Assembly: GCF_902712855.1 (NCBI RefSeq)
Contig: NZ_LR743507.1
Location: 4,264,001-4,328,000, forward strand
Direction: 5' to 3'
Length of the DNA stretch: 64,000 bases
DNA from: Variovorax paradoxus
Lineage (GTDB): Bacteria > Pseudomonadota > Gammaproteobacteria > Burkholderiales > Burkholderiaceae_C
The position numbers and the translations under genes were made by a program. Of the stretch, positions 1 through 7,630 are shown piece after piece (position 1 is the stretch's first letter; the number at the start of each line of letters is the position of its first letter). The notes beneath the pieces were generated by a model. It did not search any database and had not been told where the DNA came from. It saw only the letters and a program-made list of their open reading frames with translations.

Positions 1-627
1 CACGCTCATGTTGTGCTCCACCATCAGGATGGTGCGTCCGGCCGAGACGCGCTTGATGAGATCGGCCACGCGATGCACGTCCTCGTGGCCCATGCCCTGC
101 GTGGGCTCGTCGAGGAGCATCAGCTCGGGCTCCATTGCCAGCGTGGTGGCGATCTCGAGCGCGCGCTTGCGGCCGTACGGCAGGTTCACGGTCTGCTCTT
201 CGGCAAGCTCTTCGAGGCCCACCTCGGCGAGCAGTTCGCGCGCACGCGCATCGAGCGGCTTGAGCGACTTCTCGCTCTTCCAGAAGTGGTACGAGGTGCC
301 CAGCCGCCGCTGCAGGCCGAGGCGCACGTTCTCCAGCAGCGTGAGGTGCGGGAACACGGCCGAGATCTGGAACGAGCGGATGATGCCGCGCCGCGCGATC
401 TGCGCGGGACGCTCGCGCGTGATGTCCTGGCCGTTGAAGAGGATCGTGCCGGTGGTCGGCTCGAGGAACTTCGTCAGCAGGTTGAAGCAGGTCGTCTTGC
501 CGGCGCCGTTGGGACCGATGAGCGCATGGATCGAACCGCGCTTCACCGACAGGTTGACCTTGCTGACCGCGGTGAACCCTTTGAATTCCTTGGTGAGCTG
601 GCGTGTTTCGAGAATGACGTCGCTCAT
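1..627 (-). CDS. livG: LivG-type branched-chain amino acid ABC transporter ATPase (3' end cut off)
   Basis: Cytoplasmic ATPase of a branched-chain amino acid/amide (HAAT) importer. It reads leftward from ATG at 627 and leaves the window after 209 codons; the family is about 250-260 aa, so roughly 45 C-terminal residues are missing. Walker A GPNGAGKT is at residues 38-45, the Q-loop near 88, the family-typical degenerate signature LPYGRKRALEIA at 149-160, Walker B ELMLLDEP at 168-175 and the H-loop His at 205. The signature starting LPYG rather than LSGG is characteristic of LivG/LivF/UrtD ATPases. The permease and binding-protein genes are not in the window, and upstream there is a 609-bp gap, so the substrate cannot be specified. 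LivG rather than LivF is chosen from the FNLLTKFLEPTTG stretch. Confidence 0.88.
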   Translation of the reverse strand, partial: MSDVILETRQLTKEFKGFTAVSKVNLSVKRGSIHALIGPNGAGKTTCFNLLTKFLEPTTGTILFNGQDITRERPAQIARRGIIRSFQISAVFPHLTLLENVRLGLQRRLGTSYHFWKSEKSLKPLDARARELLAEVGLEELAEEQTVNLPYGRKRALEIATTLAMEPELMLLDEPTQGMGHEDVHRVADLIKRVSAGRTILMVEHNMSV

Positions 628-1236
628 CTCGCGAGGTCGCCCGTGTTCTGAATAGGAAAGTGAGTCATGCGGTCCATCTCGATCGCCACCAGCGGGCGCG
701 GACCGATTGTTGGTGGGCGGGTTGCAGTTGCATACTGGGGCAAATGCCTATGCTGCAGTGCAACCATCGCGGCGCTGCCCGCGCCCTCGTTCAGGGGACT
801 GTCGTCGCAACGACATTGCCGCGCGGCACGCACCTTTTTGCGGCGCATCGGTTGTCGTCCAAGCGAGCCGCGGTCCGCAGTCATGGCCGGTACTGCCAGA
901 TGTCGCGCGGCATCGCGCCGCGCCGGATGTGCATGGTCACAGGCAGCGCGAGCGCTGCCCTCCCGCCGGTTTGCCGCAGTGCGTGGCGGCGGCGGCTTTC
1001 GACGGCATCCTGACGGACACGGCCACCGGCCTTTCGCCGTTGCTGCGCGTCGAACTGCAGCGTTGGTGCTGCGGTTGCGCAGGCGCCGGCGACACAGCCG
1101 GCGCGGCGGCTTGCAGTTTGCAGCCGGCTCCATGCTGCGCCGTCGATGCCGTGTCTCCCCGGGGAAACCACAAGCGCGCGCACACGTCGCGCCTGCCTAC
1201 ACTGGACCGGCGACCCGCGCGCCAAACCTGCATTCC
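628..1236. other. 609-bp intergenic stretch without a recognisable gene
   Basis: This lies between divergently oriented livG and the AGE isomerase gene. Open frames cross it on both strands, but their translations are Arg/Ala/Pro-rich low-complexity sequence with no motif, as expected by chance in high-GC DNA. A dyad-like TGCTGCAGTGCA lies near 751-762 and could belong to a promoter or operator for either gene. I see no convincing -10/-35 pair, terminator or RNA gene. It must hold promoter elements for both neighbours. Confidence 0.6.
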
Positions 1237-2436
1237 ATGCCGAACTTTCGATCGCCCGACTTCCTGACGGACCACATCCTCCACACGCTCGCGTTCTACG
1301 AACCGCGCTGCATCGACGCCTCGGGCGGCTTCTTTCATTTCTTCAAGGACGACGGCACGGTGTACGACCGGCGCACACGCCACCTGGTGAGCAGCACGCG
1401 CTTCGTGTTCAACCATGCGATGGCGCACCGCCGATTCGGCAACCCCGACCACCTCGCCGCCGTGCGGCACGGCCTAGCCTTTCTTCATCGCGGCCATGCG
1501 CAAGCCGAAGGCGGCTACGCCTGGCAGGTCGACTGGCACCAGCAACGCCAGACGGTGCAGGACGGCACCCACCACTGCTACGGCCTGGCCTTCGTGCTGC
1601 TGGCCTACGCGCATGCGCTCATGGCAGGCGTCGAAGAAGCGCATGCGGGCCTCGAGCACACCTGGCAACTGATGGAGCGGCACTTCTGGGAGCCGCGCCA
1701 CCAGCTGTATGCCGACGAAGCCACCACCGGCTGGAAGGTCGGGCCATACCGTGGGCAGAACGCCAACATGCACGCCTGCGAGGCGATGCTCGCCGCCTTC
1801 GAGGCCACGCAGCAGGCGCGCTACCTCGACCGCGCGCTGGCACTGGCCGAATCGGTCACCGGCCGGCTGGCCTCGCAGGCCGACGGGCTGGTGTGGGAGC
1901 ACTACCGGGAAGACTGGTCGATCGACTGGGACTTCAACCGCAACGACAACACCGACATCTTCCGACCCTGGGGTTTCCAGACCGGGCACCTGACCGAGTG
2001 GGCCAAGCTGCTGCTGCAGCTCGAGCGCCATCTCGGCACGGTCGATCGCACGGCCGACTGGATCGTGCCACGCGCGCGCCACTTCTTCGACACCGCGATG
2101 TTCCGCGGCTGGGACGCCGACAACGGCGGACTGGTGTACGGCTTCGCGCCCGACGGCAGCGTGTGCGACGGCGACAAGTACTTCTGGGTGCAGGCCGAGA
2201 GCTTCGCCGCCGCCGCGCTGCTGGCGGTGCGCACCGGCGACGAAAGCTACTGGGACTGGTACGACAGCATCTGGACCTACAGCTGGGCGCACTTCGTGGA
2301 CCATCGCCATGGCGCCTGGTACCGCATCCTCTCGCCGTCGAACGCGAAACTCAGCGACGAGAAGAGCCCGGCCGGCAAGACCGACTACCACACGATGGGC
2401 GCCTGCTACGACGTGCTGCGGGTGCTCGAAGCCTGA
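1237..2436 (+). CDS. AGE-family aldose-ketose isomerase / 2-epimerase (mannose isomerase-like)
   Basis: This 399-aa cytosolic enzyme belongs to the N-acylglucosamine 2-epimerase superfamily, an (alpha/alpha)6 barrel of usual length about 400. Family motifs visible are RGQNANMHACEA (172-183), RPWGFQTGHLTEWAKLL (243-259), WVQAE (317-321) and KTDYHT (381-386). Histidines 251 and 385 sit where the catalytic His pair of YihS/mannose isomerases lies. The absence of a nucleotide-binding loop favours an aldose-ketose isomerase (mannose/fructose type) over a true GlcNAc epimerase; this is inference. The frame is open far upstream, but family homology begins at MPNF, so ATG 1237 is chosen. The gene stands alone, converging on emrB with a terminator between. 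Confidence 0.85.
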   Translation: MPNFRSPDFLTDHILHTLAFYEPRCIDASGGFFHFFKDDGTVYDRRTRHLVSSTRFVFNHAMAHRRFGNPDHLAAVRHGLAFLHRGHAQAEGGYAWQVDWHQQRQTVQDGTHHCYGLAFVLLAYAHALMAGVEEAHAGLEHTWQLMERHFWEPRHQLYADEATTGWKVGPYRGQNANMHACEAMLAAFEATQQARYLDRALALAESVTGRLASQADGLVWEHYREDWSIDWDFNRNDNTDIFRPWGFQTGHLTEWAKLLLQLERHLGTVDRTADWIVPRARHFFDTAMFRGWDADNGGLVYGFAPDGSVCDGDKYFWVQAESFAAAALLAVRTGDESYWDWYDSIWTYSWAHFVDHRHGAWYRILSPSNAKLSDEKSPAGKTDYHTMGACYDVLRVLEA

Positions 2437-2496
2437 GAGGCACGACAGGTCCGGGCGGCCGGCTTTCGCTCATGCATGCACGGCCGCAGATGTGAA

Positions 2497-2530
2497 AACC
2501 CCCAGGTCTTCATGAAGAAGCCTGGGGGTT
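2497..2530 (-). terminator. Intrinsic terminator of the emr operon (possibly bidirectional)
   Basis: A perfect 10-bp stem, AACCCCCAGG (2497-2506) with CCTGGGGGTT (2521-2530), sits between the convergent AGE isomerase (ends 2436) and emrB (stop at 2559). Read on the minus strand the stem ends in GGGGGTTTT, a proper U-tract for emrB. On the plus strand the T-run is only two, so termination of the isomerase transcript would be weaker. The loop holds a second small palindrome, TCTTCATGAAGA. Confidence 0.8.
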
Positions 2531-2558
2531 GACGAATGCCGTGCCGGAGGGCGGTCGG

Positions 2559-4121
2559 TCAGTGTGCGCCTGCCGCAGCGTCTCCGCCGGCACCGCCCTT
2601 CTGCGGCCGCGCCAGCCAGACCAGCGGGATCAGCAGCAGGAACAGGATCGCCGACGCATAGAAGATGTCGTTCGTGGCCAGCATGTAGGCCTGCTGGTCG
2701 ACCAAACGGTTGATCTGGCCCATTACCTGGTCGGTGCTGAAGCCGCTGCTCGCGAGCCCGGACATCGCGCTGGTCGCCGCGTTGTTGCCGTGACTGATCG
2801 ACTCCGACAGCTGCGAGTGGTGCAAGGTGGCGCGGTTGTCCCACAGCGTGGTGGTGAGCGAAGTGCCCATGGCGCCGGCCGTGATCCGCAGGAAGTTCGA
2901 CAGGCCCGAAGCGGCCGGAATGCGGTCGGGCGTCAGGCCCGACAGCGTGATGGTCACCAGCGGGATGAAGAAGAACGCCATCGCGATGCCCTGGATCACC
3001 GTCGGGATGATGATGGTGACGAAGTCGGCCTGCGTGTTGAAGTTCGACCGCATCCACAGCACCAGCGCGAACACCAGGAACGAGAAGGTCGCATAGCGGC
3101 GCGGGTCGATCTTGGACACCGTGAGGCCCACCACCGGCGAGAAGAAGATCGCCAGCAGCCCCACGGGCGCCATGATCATCCCCGCCTGCGTGGCGGTGTA
3201 GCCCATCCACTGCTGCAGCCACAGCGGCAGCAGCACCACGTTGCCGAAGAACAGGCCGTAGGCCACCGCCGTCGCCACAGCGCCCGACCAGAAGTTGCGG
3301 CGCTTGAAGAGCGACAGGTCGACCACGGGATGCTTGTCCGTCAGCTCCCAGACCAGGAAGAACGCGAAGCCCACCACCGCGACCACGGCCATGATGACGA
3401 TCTCGGCCGAGTGGAACCAGTCGAGCTCCTTGCCCTTGTCGAGCATGAGCTGCAGCGAGCCCACCCACAGCACCAGCAGCGCAAGACCGATGGCGTCGAT
3501 GGGCACCTTGTGCGTGACGCTCTCTCGCTTGTGATAGAGCGCCCACGTGATCGAGGCCGCGACGATGCCGACCGGGATGTTGATGTAGAAGATCCACGGC
3601 CACGAGATGTTGTCGGTGATCCAGCCGCCGAGCAGCGGCCCCATCACCGGCGCGACCAGCGTGGTCATGGACCACATCGCCATTGCCAGGCCGGCCTTGG
3701 CCTTGGGATAGCTCGACAGCAGCAGCGTCTGCGACAGCGGGATCATCGGCCCCGCGACGAAGCCCTGCAGCGCGCGGAACAGGATCAGCGTGGTCATGTT
3801 CGGCGCCAGGCCGCACAGCAGCGAGCTGACCATGAACAGGATCACGCTGGCCATGAACAGGCGCACCTGTCCGAAGCGCTGCGTCATGAAACCGGTGAGC
3901 GGCACCGCGATGGCGTTGGCCACCGCGAAGCTGGTGATGACCCAGGTGCCCTGCGTGGTGCTCACGCCGAGGTCACCCGAGATGGCCGGCAGCGACACGT
4001 TCGCGATCGACGAATCGAGCACGTTCATGAACGTTGCCGCAGACAGCGCAACCGTGCCCCAGACGCGGGCTGCGCCCTCGAGCGGTGGATGCGCAACGTA
4101 AGCAGGAGCGGCGGTGGCCAT
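2559..4121 (-). CDS. emrB: EmrB/QacA-type DHA2 multidrug efflux MFS transporter
   Basis: Inner-membrane proton-driven drug exporter of 520 aa, the normal length for 14-TM DHA2 proteins. Motif C-like MGPLLGGW and the motif A-like loop FMTQRFGQVRLF are present, as is the LDSSIANVSLPAISGDLG signature in TM1 that is diagnostic of EmrB. It is the last gene of marR-OMF-emrA-emrB and lies 44 bp downstream of emrA. Together with EmrA and the TolC-like lipoprotein it would form a tripartite pump exporting hydrophobic compounds across both membranes. The long open frame antisense to it is a shadow. Substrate range cannot be told from sequence. Confidence 0.93.
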   Translation of the reverse strand: MATAAPAYVAHPPLEGAARVWGTVALSAATFMNVLDSSIANVSLPAISGDLGVSTTQGTWVITSFAVANAIAVPLTGFMTQRFGQVRLFMASVILFMVSSLLCGLAPNMTTLILFRALQGFVAGPMIPLSQTLLLSSYPKAKAGLAMAMWSMTTLVAPVMGPLLGGWITDNISWPWIFYINIPVGIVAASITWALYHKRESVTHKVPIDAIGLALLVLWVGSLQLMLDKGKELDWFHSAEIVIMAVVAVVGFAFFLVWELTDKHPVVDLSLFKRRNFWSGAVATAVAYGLFFGNVVLLPLWLQQWMGYTATQAGMIMAPVGLLAIFFSPVVGLTVSKIDPRRYATFSFLVFALVLWMRSNFNTQADFVTIIIPTVIQGIAMAFFFIPLVTITLSGLTPDRIPAASGLSNFLRITAGAMGTSLTTTLWDNRATLHHSQLSESISHGNNAATSAMSGLASSGFSTDQVMGQINRLVDQQAYMLATNDIFYASAILFLLLIPLVWLARPQKGGAGGDAAAGAH

Positions 4122-4165
4122 TGCGGTCGCGCGAACTGTTTACTGGTGGCGAGCTCTGCGGGCGA

Positions 4166-5488
4166 TCAGCCCGGCTGGCCCTGCACGGCGACCGAGGCGC
4201 CGCCGTGCGCTACCGGCGCCTTCGCCGGTGCGGCGACCGGCGCCGATGCGCTGCGGCCGATGTTGGCTGCAACGATGCGGTCGACTTCGGCATCGGCGCC
4301 GCGGTCGAGCTGGCTGTAGACGGCCGTCTGCGTCACGGCGGTGGCGCGCGGCGCGTCGGCCAGCATCTTGCCGCCCTTGGCGGAGATGTCGACCTCGGCG
4401 TCCATCGACAGGCCGATGCGCAGCGGGTTGGCCTTGAGCTGCTCGGGGTCGAGCGCGATGCGCACGGGCACGCGCTGGACCACCTTGATCCAGTTGCCGG
4501 TGGCGTTCTGCGCGGGCAGCAGCGCGAACGCGCTGCCGGTGCCCACGCCGAGGCCCGCGACCTTGCCGTCGTACTCGACCTTCTTGCCGTAGACGTCGGC
4601 CGTGAGCTTCACGGGCTGGTCGATGCGGATGTTGCGCAACTGCACTTCCTTGAAGTTGGCGTCGACCCACAGCTGGTTGAGCGGCACGATCGACATCATC
4701 GGCGTGCCTGCCGAGACGCGCTGGCCGAGCTGAACGGTGCGCTTGGCGACGTAGCCGTCGACCGGCGCGGGCATGGCGACGCGCTGCGTGGCCAGGTAGG
4801 CCTCGCGCACCTTGGCGGCGGCGGCCAGCACGCTCGGGTGCTGCGCCACGCTGGTGCCGTCGGTCAGCGACTGGTTGCTGGCCAGCGCTTCCTTGGCGGC
4901 GACCACGCCGGCCTGCGCGGCAGCGAGCTGGCTCTTGGCGTTGTCGAGCTGCGTCTCGGCATGGTTGAGTTCTTCCTTCGACACGGCGCCGTTGCCCGAC
5001 AGTGCGCGGCGGCGCTGCAGGTCGTCTTGCGCCTTGGCGATGTCGCTGTTCGCCTTGACGATGTCGGCTTGGCGCAGCGTGACCTGCGCGGCCAGCGAGC
5101 CGTTGTTGGCATACAGCGTGCGCACCTGGCGAACGGCCTGCGCGAGCGCGGCCTCGGCCTGCTCGAGCGCCACCTTGGCGTCGGCCGGATCGAGCTGCAC
5201 CAGCGGCTGGCCGGCCTTGACGAAATCGGTGTCGTCGGCGTTGATGGCCATCACGGTGCCGCCGATCTGCGGCGTGATCTGGATCACGTTGCCCTGCACG
5301 TAGGCGTTGTCGGTGTCCTCGTAATGGCTGGCGACCAGCCATTCGTAGAGGCCCCAGCCGCCGCCGGCGACGATGACGACCGCGGCGAGCGCGGTGAGTG
5401 CGCGGCGGCGCTTGCCGTTGCCGGCGGGAGCCTCGGGGGCTGCGGAAGCTGTGGCAGCAGCGGGCGTCGGAGTGTTGTTGTCGCTCAT
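4166..5488 (-). CDS. emrA: EmrA-type HlyD/membrane-fusion protein
   Basis: Periplasmic adaptor of 440 aa linking EmrB to the outer-membrane channel. It has a short cytoplasmic N-terminus, one TM anchor (ALTALAAVVIVAGGGWGLYEW, about 30-50), a lipoyl/barrel-sandwich start with DTDNAYVQGNVIQITPQIGG, a long coiled-coil hairpin rich in Ala/Gln/Lys (about 105-205) and a C-terminal beta-barrel (PVDGYVAKRTVQLGQRVSAG onward). ATG 5488 is preceded by a GGAAAG ribosome-binding site. The Ala/Pro-rich C-terminal tail after residue about 410 is low complexity. It lies between the OMF gene (stop at 5540) and emrB and is almost certainly cotranscribed with both. Confidence 0.93.
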   Translation of the reverse strand: MSDNNTPTPAAATASAAPEAPAGNGKRRRALTALAAVVIVAGGGWGLYEWLVASHYEDTDNAYVQGNVIQITPQIGGTVMAINADDTDFVKAGQPLVQLDPADAKVALEQAEAALAQAVRQVRTLYANNGSLAAQVTLRQADIVKANSDIAKAQDDLQRRRALSGNGAVSKEELNHAETQLDNAKSQLAAAQAGVVAAKEALASNQSLTDGTSVAQHPSVLAAAAKVREAYLATQRVAMPAPVDGYVAKRTVQLGQRVSAGTPMMSIVPLNQLWVDANFKEVQLRNIRIDQPVKLTADVYGKKVEYDGKVAGLGVGTGSAFALLPAQNATGNWIKVVQRVPVRIALDPEQLKANPLRIGLSMDAEVDISAKGGKMLADAPRATAVTQTAVYSQLDRGADAEVDRIVAANIGRSASAPVAAPAKAPVAHGGASVAVQGQPG

Positions 5489-5539
5489 GATGAAGTTCTT
5501 TCCGAAGACGAAATGTTCAGGTCAGGCCGGTGAGCCGGT

Positions 5540-7021
5540 TCAGTTCACCGCGGCCGGTGCGGCAGCCGAAGCGGTGGCATCGCCGGCCGGGGGCTGCCAG
5601 CCGCCGCCCAGAGCACGCGCCAGGCCCACCTGGGTGTCGAGCGCGCGCGCGGCGAGGTCGACCGCCAGACGGCGTTGCGCCAGCACGGAGGTTTCCGCGG
5701 TCAGCACGTTGAGGTAATTGCCCAGGCCCGCGCGGTAGCGTTGCACGGCGATGTCGTAGGCGCCTTCGGCGGCGGTCTGCGCAGCGCGCTGCTCGGCCTG
5801 CTGGCGCACGATCGATTGCGCGCTGGAGACCTGGTCGGCTGCGTCGCGCACGGCGTCCAGCACGGTGGCGTTGTAGCTTTCGATGGCCACGTCGAGGTCG
5901 GCCGACTTGCCGCGCAGGTTGCTGCGCAGCTTGCCGCCCTCGAACACCGGCAGCGTGATGGCCGGGCCCACGCCCCACTGCTCGCTGCCCGACTTCAGCA
6001 GCTTGCCGAAGCCCAGGCTCTGGAAGCCGGCGAAGGCCGTGAGGTTCACGTTGGGATAGAAGAGCGTCTTGGCGTTCTTCACGTCGCTGGTGGCCGCTTC
6101 GACGCGCCAGCGTGCGGCGGCGATGTCGGCACGGCGGCCGAGCAGGTCGGCCGGGATGTTGGCCTGAAGCGCCATCGGCTTGACGTTCTCGAGCAGCGGC
6201 GGCTTGAGCGACTGCGTCACGTTGGGCTGACCCACGAGCGCATCGAGCGCGTGCTGCTGCAGCGAGATCTGTTCGTTGAGCGCTTCAATCTGCTGGCGAG
6301 CCTCGGGCAGGCCGCCTTCGCTCTGGCGCAGTTCGAGCCGGGTGTCGAGCCCGGCGGAGACGCGGTCGCGCACCAGCTTGAGGGTCTCGTCGCGCTGCGC
6401 CAGCGTGCGCTGTGCCACCGTGAGCTGGTCGTTCAGGCGCGCCCACTGGAAGTAGCTGCGCGTGACGTTGCTGGCCAGCAGCACCCGGGCCGCGTCGGCA
6501 TCGGCCGCGGCCGCATTGGCCGCGCCGATGGCGGTGTCGAGCGCGCTGCGGTTCTTGCCGAAGAAGTCGAGTTCCCAGCTGGCGCTGAGTTGCAGCAGGC
6601 CGATGTTCTGCGTGGAGCCGCCCAACGGCGCCGGGTAGATGTAGTTGCTGTTGAACTTCTGGCGGTTCAGGTCGAGATCGCCCTTGACCTGCGGCTTGAG
6701 CGCCGCACCGGCGATGTCCGCCGAGGCCTGCGCGCGCGCAAGGCGGGCCTGCGCGACCTGCAGGTTCGGATTGCCGGCCACGGCCTGATCGACCAGCGCG
6801 TTGAGCTGCGAATCGCCGAACGCGACCCACCATTGGGTGTCAAGCCGGGACGCCGGGGCGGCGGCGCTGTCGGGCGCGATGCCCAGCGACGCGGCGTCGC
6901 GCAGCTTGGCCTGCGGCCCGATGCCGGCCATGTCGGCACAGCCGGCCAATGCGACCACCAGCAGTGCGGCGGCCACGATGGGAGTGCGACGCTGCGCGCG
7001 CACGGCGAGGGAATCAGTCAT
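5540..7021 (-). CDS. NodT/TolC-like RND/Emr efflux outer-membrane lipoprotein
   Basis: Outer-membrane channel of the OMF family, 493 aa from ATG 7021. The N-terminal signal peptide ends in a lipobox LAGC (residues 25-28), so Cys28 is lipidated. Two OEP (outer-membrane efflux) repeats follow, with typical segments such as WELDFFGKNRSALD, GLPEARQQIEAL and the repeat-2 counterpart around RADIAAARWRVEAA. Its start codon overlaps the end of marR (ATG 7021-7019, marR TGA 7016-7014), which implies translational coupling. A start further upstream would lie inside marR and delete the signal-peptide logic. It completes the EmrAB pump as the TolC substitute. Confidence 0.92.
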   Translation of the reverse strand: MTDSLAVRAQRRTPIVAAALLVVALAGCADMAGIGPQAKLRDAASLGIAPDSAAAPASRLDTQWWVAFGDSQLNALVDQAVAGNPNLQVAQARLARAQASADIAGAALKPQVKGDLDLNRQKFNSNYIYPAPLGGSTQNIGLLQLSASWELDFFGKNRSALDTAIGAANAAAADADAARVLLASNVTRSYFQWARLNDQLTVAQRTLAQRDETLKLVRDRVSAGLDTRLELRQSEGGLPEARQQIEALNEQISLQQHALDALVGQPNVTQSLKPPLLENVKPMALQANIPADLLGRRADIAAARWRVEAATSDVKNAKTLFYPNVNLTAFAGFQSLGFGKLLKSGSEQWGVGPAITLPVFEGGKLRSNLRGKSADLDVAIESYNATVLDAVRDAADQVSSAQSIVRQQAEQRAAQTAAEGAYDIAVQRYRAGLGNYLNVLTAETSVLAQRRLAVDLAARALDTQVGLARALGGGWQPPAGDATASAAAPAAVN

Positions 7022-7553
7022 TTTTATCTCCACGGACCGCGAGGGCCTGTGCGTTGTCGAGGATGCGGCGCAAGTAACCCTTGAGCTGCTCCCATTCCTC
7101 CTTGCTGAAACCAGCAAGATGTTCGTTCTGGACGCGGCTGAGCACGTACGGCACTTCCTTGGCGGCAGCCCTGCCCTCGTCGGTGAGTTCGATGTTGACC
7201 ACTCGGCGGTCTTCGAGCGAGCGCACGCGGCGGCACAGGCCCTTGGCCTCGAGGCGGTCGAGCAGGCGCGTCATGGCGCCGGTGTCGAGTTCGCAGGCGC
7301 GCGCCAGTTCGGCGACCGTGGTGGCGGCGCCGATGTTGAGTTTGTAGAGGGGCACCCACTGCGGATACGTCGGGCTGCCAGGTTCGCAGATGCGCGTTTC
7401 GACCGACTGGCCGACGGCAGCCACGATGCGGCGCATCAGGTAGCCGATGCTCTCTTCCGTCCGATAGGTTTCCGGGGTGTAGAAGTCGACGGGCACGCGA
7501 CGGCCGGCGTCGGACTCGGCCGACGGGGCATGGGGAGTGTTTGCATCGCTCAT
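7014..7553 (-). CDS. MarR/EmrR-family transcriptional regulator of the efflux operon
   Basis: This 179-aa winged-helix repressor has a MarR-type core from about residue 35 to 165: an HTH with TTVAELARACELDTGAMTRL, a wing with RVRSLEDRRVVNIELTDEGR, and C-terminal dimerisation helices. It is the first gene of the operon, followed with 8-bp overlap by the outer-membrane lipoprotein, then emrA and emrB. By analogy with EmrR/MarR it should repress its own operon and be released by pump substrates. A consensus sigma-70 promoter lies immediately upstream, with a dyad in its spacer. No Shine-Dalgarno precedes ATG 7553, which lies about 2 nt from the predicted transcription start. Confidence 0.92.
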   Translation of the reverse strand: MSDANTPHAPSAESDAGRRVPVDFYTPETYRTEESIGYLMRRIVAAVGQSVETRICEPGSPTYPQWVPLYKLNIGAATTVAELARACELDTGAMTRLLDRLEAKGLCRRVRSLEDRRVVNIELTDEGRAAAKEVPYVLSRVQNEHLAGFSKEEWEQLKGYLRRILDNAQALAVRGDKND

Positions 7554-7561
7554 GGGCCTGA

Positions 7562-7590
7562 ATATTAGTTGCCTCGGCAGTTATTGTCAA
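7562..7590 (-). promoter_or_regulatory. Consensus sigma-70 promoter with operator-like dyad for the marR-efflux operon
   Basis: On the minus strand a perfect -35 TTGACA (7590-7585) and a near-perfect -10 TAATAT (7567-7562) are separated by exactly 17 bp. The spacer contains the dyad TGCCGAGGCA (7579-7570). A second dyad, TTGC-GAAG-GCAA, lies just upstream at 7599-7610. MarR proteins usually occlude such sites. The predicted start of transcription near 7555 almost coincides with the marR ATG (7553). Confidence 0.75.
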
Positions 7591-7630
7591 GGCTACCTTT
7601 GCGAAGGCAAGGGATCGCTAGAATCGCCCG

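Noticed and set aside
667..1236. N-terminal extension of the AGE isomerase frame
   Set aside because: The frame is open but the sequence is Arg/Ala-rich without family similarity; AGE enzymes begin at a point matching ATG 1237.
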